DNA of 38,633 nucleotides. It comes from Palsa-1188 sp050010575 (GTDB lineage: Bacteria > Bacillota > DSM-12270 > Thermacetogeniales > Thermacetogeniaceae). Below, in pieces: positions 33,387-38,633 of the stretch (position 1 is its first letter; each line of letters begins with the position of its first letter). Location: the NCBI GenBank assembly GCA_050010575.1, contig JBEKKU010000007.1:1-38633 (forward strand). Direction: 5' to 3'. The position numbers and the translations under genes are program-made. The notes under the pieces were generated by a model. It was not told the origin of the DNA and did no database searches. It worked only from the letters and a program-made list of their open reading frames with translations.

Positions 33387-34001
33387 TCATCTGTGGTGGT
33401 GAATGTAGGATCCGCCGTCGAGCGGAATGTGCGCCCTCAACGTGTGATCGTTATGCGACATAGATCCAGCCGCATAAACAGTGTAATACCTGTTGGGCGT
33501 GAGCGTGGCATTGGGCACGGTCAGGATCGTGCTGCTGGTGCCGGATCTATTGAAGTAAAAGGTGTGAGTGCCCGGACGCACGTGAACGTAATCGCTGACA
33601 TAGCCATAGTCGCAGCTCGGCCAGAGAGTGCTGTAACCGTCACAGGAGACATCCAGGGTGCCACAATCATGCGACAGGTGCACGAACCGCACGCAGACAT
33701 TGCTGACGGTTGGCTGCAGGGCATAGCAGGAATCACACACCGGCAGCATGACAATCCGGGGGTAATAGCCGGACAGAGTGCAGGTATAGATCGATGATAC
33801 GGGAATGGTGACAGAAGTGGTGTAGACCGGGTACACACGGGTGCCCGCATTGTAGACTGAGACCGAATAATCGCCGGGCTCAAACTCCTCGTAGTCTGTG
33901 AACCCCCCATGCACAATGTGCGACGCCACTATCCGGTTGTTAAAGTAAACATCGACCGGCGGTCCAGCCGTCATGCCGTGAAAGACGCGAACGTGAGACA
34001 T
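33387..34001 (-). CDS. DUF4397 domain-containing protein
   Basis: A 204-residue protein of two similar beta-rich halves. The DUF4397 pattern shows in VRVFHGMTAGPPVDVYFNN near the N-terminus and again in VCVRFVHLSHDCGTLDVSCD. It has several cysteines and ends in SYIHHHR. There is no signal peptide or membrane segment, although most family members are exported. In a spore-former that leaves open a spore-surface role, which is inference. The ATG at 34001 is chosen because AAGGAGGG precedes it at nine bases; a TTG three codons upstream directly abuts that site. Confidence 0.82.
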   Translation of the reverse strand: MSHVRVFHGMTAGPPVDVYFNNRIVASHIVHGGFTDYEEFEPGDYSVSVYNAGTRVYPVYTTSVTIPVSSIYTCTLSGYYPRIVMLPVCDSCYALQPTVSNVCVRFVHLSHDCGTLDVSCDGYSTLWPSCDYGYVSDYVHVRPGTHTFYFNRSGTSSTILTVPNATLTPNRYYTVYAAGSMSHNDHTLRAHIPLDGGSYIHHHR

Positions 34002-34225
34002 AAGTTCCAACCCTCCTTATGAACTGCAAGCAACGATCTTGAACTTTCACCCTTATTACTTATAGTATGAAGCTGATTGGCTTCTGGTCGCTGGCAAAGG
34101 AAAAAAATCGCCTTTTCGACTCCCGGATTGCGGGCATCAGATGAACAGCAAGAATTACCGGATCATACCCGGGCTGATCCGCCTCACGAGCGTCAAGGCC
34201 CGACCACTTTTCAGCTCAGGCTGTA

Positions 34226-34251
34226 AAAATAAATAAGAGCCCTGATGGCTC
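34226..34251 (-). terminator. Intrinsic terminator of the deaminase gene
   Basis: On the minus strand GAGCC and GGCTC pair around ATCAG, followed by the U-rich TTATTTATTTTT. It lies about 45 bases past the deaminase stop. Confidence 0.72.
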
Positions 34252-34294
34252 CAATTGTCTGGGCAGTGCAGTAGTTTGCCTGATCATGGGATTA

Positions 34295-34768
34295 TTAACG
34301 TAGGCTGTACTTGTCTTTCCCCTCATCCCACACCCAATCTCTAACCTCATAAAACCCGCTGGGAGTGATGACGCTCTCGATTCCGGCATTGATAATCAGG
34401 CGTTTGCACATCTCACAGGGCACACAGGGATGCACTATTTCTCCGGCCTCCACGTCAAAGCCGTTGATATACATGGTGGCATCGATCATGTCCCACCGGG
34501 CAGCCGAAATGATGGCGTTCATTTCCGCATGCACCGAACGGCACAACTCGTACCTTTCCCCGTGCGGTACGTTCAACTCATTACGCTTGCACTTGCCCAG
34601 ATCGCAGCAGTTGGCGCGCCCCCTGGGAGCCCCCACATATCCCGTGCTGACGATCTGGTTGTTCTTGACAATGATCGCCCCGAAATTTCGCCTCAGGCAG
34701 GTCCCTCTCCTGCTGCACTCCAGCGCAATATTGAGATAATAATCGTTCTTAGAGATACGGATGGTCAT
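34295..34768 (-). CDS. Deoxycytidylate deaminase family protein (ComEB-like)
   Basis: A zinc deaminase of the dCMP deaminase family, probably converting dCMP to dUMP for thymidylate synthesis. The 157-residue protein has the catalytic HAEMNAI (H80, E82) and the zinc cysteines in HPCVPCEMC. An insertion with CCDLGKCKR before the active site is typical of ComEB/dCMP deaminases and may bind a second zinc. The start at 34768 is preferred over a GTG at 34777, for which the AGGATGA site would be too close; both are possible. It is monocistronic, with a terminator downstream and a structured leader upstream. Confidence 0.9.
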   Translation of the reverse strand: MTIRISKNDYYLNIALECSRRGTCLRRNFGAIIVKNNQIVSTGYVGAPRGRANCCDLGKCKRNELNVPHGERYELCRSVHAEMNAIISAARWDMIDATMYINGFDVEAGEIVHPCVPCEMCKRLIINAGIESVITPSGFYEVRDWVWDEGKDKYSLR

Positions 34769-35107
34769 TGCGCCCACTCATCCTGATATTTTAAATATAT
34801 CTTTTCTGCATAAACGATAAATATCCTGCCTCCCACCGGATATATTCCCGCAGAAATAAGCACCATCCCTCAGCAAAAAAAGGCATCCTACAGCATGGAG
34901 CCTTTTTTCGACAGGGTAATTGCCAACACTATACGGCAATCAATTTTTAAGATATAATTAAAAAATTGACACGTTAAACCTTTTTTTACTTTTATTTGCA
35001 CCTTATTATACCATAAAGCCCCCCGCTATACAGAGACGATCAAAACTCCTGACGATTAGAACTTGTCCGCGATCGGGAGGAGATCGTGGGGACGGAGAAA
35101 TGTTCCC
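34769..35107. other. Divergent leader region with nested hairpin and terminator-like hairpin
   Basis: This 339-base gap holds two structures. At 34803-34856, outer arms TTTCTGC/GCAGAAA enclose inner arms ATATCC/GGATAT, just upstream of the deaminase. At 34875-34908, GGC(A)TCC and GGAGCC arms are flanked by A7 on the left and T6 on the right, which looks like a bidirectional terminator. It lies in front of the helD-like gene, not behind any gene. The stretch 34940-35015 is very AT-rich and includes TATAAT at 34953-34958 and TTGACA at 34966-34971. Confidence 0.5.
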
Positions 35108-37378
35108 ATGCTTGGCATGGAAAGCCGGAGGCGATCAGAAACGGAAGGCGATCAGCAAGATTTACAGGAAGAGCAGGCCTATCTGGACAAGGTCCTGGCA
35201 TTCATCCGGACGGAAATAGAGACGCAGAATAAATTATTAGCAGCCAAGAAAACCCGGCTCATTGCCTCCAGGAGGGAGATGTGGGAGGAAACTACGCCTG
35301 TTGCGTACGACTTTGCCCAGCTTACCGAGATCAATCAATACTTGTCAGAGCTCAACACCCAGACTGCTGATTATGGCGCTACTCTGAAGCAGATCAGGAA
35401 CTACCAGAAAATCATCGGGGCGCCGTATTTCGGAAGATTTGATTTTAGAGAAGACGGCTCGGCCAGCAGAGACCAGATCTATATCGGACTCTCCAATGTC
35501 ATGGACCGGAAAACAGGTATGATCTTCGTGTATGACTGGCGCGCCCCGATCGCCAGCATCTTTTACCAGTACGAATTGGGCAGAGTCTCATACAATGCCC
35601 CCACCGGAATCATTACCGGAGACATTTCTTTGAAGAGGCAGTATAAGATACAAGACTCGCGCCTCAAATACTTCTTCGACTGCAGCGTCCTGATCAACGA
35701 TGAAATACTGCAGGAGGTGTTGAGCCACAACGCCTCCCCCAGAATGAGGAACATCGTTGAAACCATCCAGAAGGAGCAGGATCTGATTATCCGGGACACC
35801 ACCAACGAACTCCTGATCGTACAGGGCGTGGCCGGCAGCGGCAAGACCTCCATCGCCCTGCACCGCATCGCCTTTCTGCTATATCTCAGTATCAATGCCA
35901 ACGTCAACGCCAATGATTTTTTAATCCTCTCCCCCAATGCGGTGTTCAGCAAATATATCTCCAGTGTCCTGCCTGAACTCGGAGAAGAAAACGTCAAACA
36001 GATCACATTTGATGATATCGTGACGGAACACCTGAATGGCAGAGTGAAGACAGAAACCCGGAGCGCCCAGCTGGAGTCGCTGATCATCCTGCAGGACCTC
36101 GAGGATGCAGTATCAAAGAGCCGGCAGATCCAATTCAAGGGCTCCAGAACATTCATCCTGATCCTGGAGCGATTGATGCGTCACTATGAACGGCACGTGA
36201 TCCCTTTCGAGGATGTGTACTTTGATGGCAAGATCATCGAGACGGGGCAGCGCCTGAAGCACCTCTTTCTGAATAACTGGGCCAGGATTCCGATGGCCAC
36301 CAGGCTCAAGCGCATTGAAGGCCTGATCCTGGATCAGGTGCATCCCCTACAGAAGACCAGGCGGGGAAAAATCGAGCAGATCGTGGCCTCCGGCGACGGG
36401 CATGAATTGGAAATAAAGTCTTTCAGCCGGTTGCTGTCCATGAAACAAGCCAAGGCGTTCATGGACAGGCTGCGCAAGTTCACCGAGGTGGACTACGTTC
36501 AGCTATACAAAATGCTCTTCAATGAACCGGGGCTATTCCGCAAACTGGTCAAGGGGCTCGAGTTGCCTGCAGATATCGAGCAGCTGGTTGCTGGCACTAA
36601 AGAGGCCCTCGCCAGGGGGCACGCCCATTACGAGGACTGCAGCCCGCTGTTGTATCTCAAGCTGAGGATTGCCGGCAGCGATCTGTTTTCAGACATCAGG
36701 CAGGTGGTAATCGACGAGGCTCAGGATTATTATCCGCTACAGTATGAAGTTTTCAAGCTGCTGTTTAAAAACTCCAGATATACCATCCTGGGAGATATCA
36801 ATCAGACGATAGAAAAAGAGGTCGATCTGTCGTTCTATGACCTCATCGCCGCTATAATCGACAAAAAAGAGACAGTAAGGCTTGTTTTAAACAAGAGCTA
36901 CCGTTCTTCCTATGAAATCAACGCCTTCTCCCAGACCCTATTGGGTCAGAAGCAGGAGGAATTTATCCCCTTTAACAGGCATGAAGCAAAACCGGCTGTT
37001 GTCTTCAAGCACAGCCAGGATCTGGTTGATCAGGCTATCGCCAGGGATATCGACAACTACTTTAAACAGGGGTTCGAATCTGTTGCGGTGATCTGCAAGA
37101 CTCAAGCAGAAGCGAGAATGGTTCATGCCAGGCTGGCAACTATCACTAAGGCCAAACTGGTTACAGGTAATGATGGTGAGATTGAAAAGGGCGTGCTGGT
37201 GATCTCCTCATACATGGCCAAAGGGTTGGAGTTCGACGTAGTGCTCGTGCCCAGTGTCGACAGCGATAATTATGCGAGCGCCCTGGACCGGAAGCTGCTG
37301 TATCTGGCCTGCACCAGGGCTCTCCATCATTTGACACTATATTATACAGGGAAGATCAGCCCATTCTTGACCGGATAG
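35108..37378 (+). CDS. helD: HelD-like UvrD/Rep-family helicase
   Basis: A 756-residue superfamily 1 ATPase resembling HelD, which releases RNA polymerase from stalled complexes. The N-terminal 60 residues are charged and probably coiled-coil (EEQAYLDKVLAFIRTEIETQ), as in HelD arms. Then come YFGRFDFREDG and MIFVYDWRAPIASIFYQYEL, both typical of HelD. Walker A is GVAGSGKTS at about 241, DEAQD is at about 536, followed by GDINQTI, KSYRSSYEI and the final LLYLACTRALHHL. The ATG at 35108 is preferred because ACGGAG lies about ten bases upstream. UvrD-like repair helicases differ in having a longer 2B region, so HelD is the better call. Confidence 0.87.
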   Translation: MLGMESRRRSETEGDQQDLQEEQAYLDKVLAFIRTEIETQNKLLAAKKTRLIASRREMWEETTPVAYDFAQLTEINQYLSELNTQTADYGATLKQIRNYQKIIGAPYFGRFDFREDGSASRDQIYIGLSNVMDRKTGMIFVYDWRAPIASIFYQYELGRVSYNAPTGIITGDISLKRQYKIQDSRLKYFFDCSVLINDEILQEVLSHNASPRMRNIVETIQKEQDLIIRDTTNELLIVQGVAGSGKTSIALHRIAFLLYLSINANVNANDFLILSPNAVFSKYISSVLPELGEENVKQITFDDIVTEHLNGRVKTETRSAQLESLIILQDLEDAVSKSRQIQFKGSRTFILILERLMRHYERHVIPFEDVYFDGKIIETGQRLKHLFLNNWARIPMATRLKRIEGLILDQVHPLQKTRRGKIEQIVASGDGHELEIKSFSRLLSMKQAKAFMDRLRKFTEVDYVQLYKMLFNEPGLFRKLVKGLELPADIEQLVAGTKEALARGHAHYEDCSPLLYLKLRIAGSDLFSDIRQVVIDEAQDYYPLQYEVFKLLFKNSRYTILGDINQTIEKEVDLSFYDLIAAIIDKKETVRLVLNKSYRSSYEINAFSQTLLGQKQEEFIPFNRHEAKPAVVFKHSQDLVDQAIARDIDNYFKQGFESVAVICKTQAEARMVHARLATITKAKLVTGNDGEIEKGVLVISSYMAKGLEFDVVLVPSVDSDNYASALDRKLLYLACTRALHHLTLYYTGKISPFLTG

Positions 37379-37473
37379 CAGAACATAACCCTATTCCAAC
37401 GTGATGCTGTCCGGTGATTCTGCTACCGTTATTAAATCACCCTGATCGTCAGGGCTGTCTGGACTAAGCAACC

Positions 37474-37511
37474 AAGAAAGCTGGTTCGCCTTCATTAGGC
37501 GCCAGCTTTCT
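37474..37511. terminator. Long hairpin downstream of helD, likely terminator
   Basis: Arms AGAAAGCTGG and CCAGCTTTCT enclose an inner CGCC/GGCG stem with a seven-base loop. The T-run after the right arm is weak, so termination may be moderate or factor-aided. It lies about 100 bases after the helD stop and 65 bases past the lipoprotein stop, between convergent genes. Confidence 0.6.
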
Positions 37512-37575
37512 GCTTAATAAAAGCCAAGATATCCCAAGCGCCAACCGGATTGAAGCCGCGGCCGGGCGCCGGCAG

Positions 37576-38052
37576 TTACTGAGCGCTAGGTTGTCCGGAG
37601 CCAGTGTTGCCTGATCTCGGGGCACGATGGGGCAACGCCTGTCTGATGGCAGTTAACTGGTCCTGGGTTAAGGTCCCGTTGGTCACTAGCTGATCGAGGG
37701 GGTTCGTTCTCTGACCCGAGCCTGGAGTTGGCTTGAAGTTTGCATACGCCTGGACTACCTTGTCCGCCTGGCTCTGGGTGATGGTCCCCTTGGAGACCAG
37801 CCCCGCTAGGGCCTTCTGCATACTTGCCTGCATCTGTTGCGGATTGAAATTTCTACTATTGGGCTGGTTAGTCTGGGCCGAGGACTGGCTGCCAGTCTTA
37901 GCAGCAGGTTGTCCATTATTGGTAGTGACAGACGGGGCGCTACCGGTCTGCTGTCCGGTGGTCTTGTTGGCACAGCCAGCAACACCCCAGGCAATTGCTG
38001 CCGCAGCCATCACTGTCAACAACGTGAACAATACAGTCTTGCTTTTGGACAC
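37576..38052 (-). CDS. Small lipoprotein with two repeated helical motifs
   Basis: A 158-residue lipoprotein. The signal peptide ends in the lipobox VAGC (C27). A Gln/Asn/Ser/Thr-rich linker (about 30-70) follows. Two copies of a 20-residue helical motif then appear: LAGLVSKGTITQSQADKVVQ (82-101) and LDQLVTNGTLTQDQLTAIRQ (119-138), resembling the short 'xLxxKGxITxxQ' helices of DUF2680/SHOCT-type proteins. The end is Gly/Pro/Ser-rich. The GTG at 38052 follows GGGGAGG. Function unknown; attachment to the outer face of the membrane is likely. Confidence 0.82.
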   Translation of the reverse strand: MSKSKTVLFTLLTVMAAAAIAWGVAGCANKTTGQQTGSAPSVTTNNGQPAAKTGSQSSAQTNQPNSRNFNPQQMQASMQKALAGLVSKGTITQSQADKVVQAYANFKPTPGSGQRTNPLDQLVTNGTLTQDQLTAIRQALPHRAPRSGNTGSGQPSAQ

Positions 38053-38195
38053 CTCAACACCTCCCCTTCGTTAGATCTATTAATCATTCCTTCCACTTAA
38101 TTCTATTAGTATCAAGCGCTGGATACCTGAAAGGAAAATAAGAAATGTGTTACAACTTTTTAATAATGGAGAGATGCGGTTAGCTATCGGATAAA

Positions 38196-38226
38196 ATAAA
38201 ACCACCCGTTCGGGCGGTTTATTTTT
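38196..38226 (-). terminator. Terminator of the tRNA operon
   Basis: On the minus strand AAACCGCCCG and CGGGTGGTTT pair around a two-base AA loop with one G-U type pair, followed by TATTTTAT. It begins two bases after the CCA end of the Val tRNA. Confidence 0.8.
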
Positions 38227-38227
38227 A

Positions 38228-38304
38228 TGGTGGGGATTGAGGGGATCGAACCCCCGACCTCAGGTATGTGAGACCTGCGCTCTAACCAGCTGAGCTAAAT
38301 CCCC
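38228..38304 (-). tRNA. tRNA-Val (anticodon CAC)
   Basis: A 77-base cloverleaf with acceptor GGGGATT/AATCCCC, a CAGGT/ACCTG anticodon stem around CTCACAT (anticodon CAC, reading GUG) and T-loop GGTTCGATCCC. CCA is encoded. It is the last of three tRNAs transcribed leftward. Confidence 0.96.
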
Positions 38305-38325
38305 AATATCTACTCCAGGTTTGAT

Positions 38326-38400
38326 TGGTGGGCCCACCAGGATTCGAACCTGGAACCAATCGGTTATGAGCCGAGTGCTCTGCCGTTGAGCTATGGGCCC
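38326..38400 (-). tRNA. tRNA with CAT anticodon (Met elongator or Ile2)
   Basis: A 75-base cloverleaf with perfect acceptor GGGCCCA/TGGGCCC and encoded CCA. The anticodon loop is CTCATAA, anticodon CAT. The outermost anticodon-stem pair is a C-T mismatch. Elongator Met and lysidine-modified Ile2 tRNAs share this anticodon and the sequence alone does not decide between them; it lacks the mispaired acceptor end of an initiator tRNA. Confidence 0.93.
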
Positions 38401-38402
38401 TC

Positions 38403-38477
38403 TGGCTCCCCGGGTAGGATTCGAACCTACAACATTCCGGTTAACAGCCGGACGCTCTACCGTTGAGCTACCGAGGA
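38403..38477 (-). tRNA. tRNA-Asn (anticodon GTT)
   Basis: A 75-base cloverleaf with acceptor TCCTCGG/CCGGGGA (one G-U pair), discriminator G and encoded CCA. The stem TCCGG/CCGGA surrounds CTGTTAA, anticodon GTT. It is the first tRNA of the operon. Confidence 0.96.
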
Positions 38478-38488
38478 ACAGCATACAC

Positions 38489-38517
38489 ATTATACGCCAG
38501 GGACCAGGCGACGTCAA
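38489..38517 (-). promoter_or_regulatory. Near-consensus sigma-A promoter of the tRNA operon
   Basis: On the minus strand TTGACG (38517-38512), a 17-base spacer, and TATAAT (38494-38489). The first tRNA begins about 11 bases further on, which fits a strong stable-RNA promoter. Confidence 0.88.
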
Positions 38518-38538
38518 TCACGCGCGATCACTCAGCTA

Positions 38539-38592
38539 AAATCTAACCCAAGGGGATCCGGATCACTCACATCGAAATCTTACCGAGGGGAT
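38539..38592 (+). repeat. Paired direct repeats, probable insertion-sequence end
   Basis: AAATCTAACCCAAGGGGAT (38539-38557) and AAATCTTACCGAGGGGAT (38575-38592) are imperfect direct repeats with a 36-base period. Repeated transposase-binding motifs of this kind are typical of the ends of IS21-like elements. They lie directly before the start of the partial gene at the window edge. Confidence 0.5.
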
Positions 38593-38603
38593 GTGTCTTG
38601 GGT

Positions 38604-38633
38604 ATGTCGATGTCGAGCCGTCGGGAGTACTTG
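38604..38633 (+). CDS. Start of a probable transposase/integrase gene, cut by window edge
   Basis: Only ten codons are visible, MSMSSRREYL. 'RREYL' right after the start recalls the N-termini of some DDE integrase-type transposases, and the direct repeats immediately upstream look like an insertion-sequence end. No strong ribosome site is seen except the GGGG of the second repeat. Family cannot be settled from ten residues. Confidence 0.4.
   Translation, partial: MSMSSRREYL

Noticed and set aside
35108..37378. UvrD/Rep/PcrA repair helicase or a defence nuclease-helicase
   Set aside because: The N-terminal coiled coil and the FGRFDF and VYDWRAPIAS motifs are those of HelD; no nuclease domain is present.
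38161..38200. Attachment site at the tRNA cluster
   Set aside because: No duplicated tRNA end and no integrase of the tyrosine or serine type is visible inside the window.
1..38633. CRISPR array, prophage or defence island
   Set aside because: No regularly spaced repeats beyond two hairpin copies, no cas, capsid, portal, terminase or restriction genes were seen.

Overview
This window looks like chromosomal DNA from a spore-forming, anaerobic, GC-rich member of the Firmicutes, probably of the Desulfotomaculum/Peptococcaceae type. Sporulation is shown by a sleB-ypeB pair (spore cortex lysis on germination) with a sigma-G-like promoter. Anaerobic hydrogen metabolism is shown by a complete four-subunit group 3b [NiFe]-hydrogenase operon. 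AGGAGG-type ribosome binding sites and frequent GTG/TTG starts fit the same group. The genus is inference; no rRNA gene is present to settle it.

Layout. 0-3.1 kb: azlC-azlD amino-acid exporter pair, a SIMPL-domain protein, and a gutted Bcr/CflA drug-efflux gene overlapping an intact marR regulator. 3.1-7.2 kb (minus strand): hydB-hydG-hydD-hydA, an NAD(P)-linked cytoplasmic hydrogenase. 7.5-15 kb: cell-envelope block with a secreted stalk-domain/WD40-like protein, an AlkD-like DNA glycosylase, then an ECF sigma factor, its membrane anti-sigma factor and a membrane-anchored beta-propeller protein. 15.1-17.1 kb: ypeB and sleB. 17.2-24.7 kb: UbiA-type prenyltransferase, U32 peptidase-family protein, class III aminotransferase, endonuclease IV, amidohydrolase, a tiny ORF and a CoA-binding protein. 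25-27 kb: Nramp metal transporter under a Fur box, followed by endonuclease III. 27.2-32.5 kb: a more AT-rich accessory stretch with a degenerate RelA/SpoT-domain protein carrying a long acidic tail, a triple-PAS/transmembrane/polysaccharide-deacetylase fusion, and a class 3 lipase. 32.3-38 kb: RluA-family pseudouridine synthase, DUF4397 protein, dCMP-deaminase-like enzyme, HelD-like helicase and a small lipoprotein. 38.2-38.5 kb: a three-tRNA operon (Asn, Met/Ile2, Val) with a near-consensus promoter and terminator. The right edge cuts into what appears to be an insertion sequence.

The genes fall into working groups: hydrogen/NAD(P)H exchange, envelope-stress sensing (sigma, anti-sigma, propeller), spore germination, base-excision repair (AlkD-like, Nfo, Nth) and metal uptake. 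The least conventional parts are the PAS-deacetylase fusion and the neighbouring alarmone-synthetase-like protein whose catalytic motifs have drifted. There is no CRISPR array, prophage or recognisable defence island. No single feature proves a wholly new system; the 27.2-31.2 kb pair is the best candidate for follow-up.
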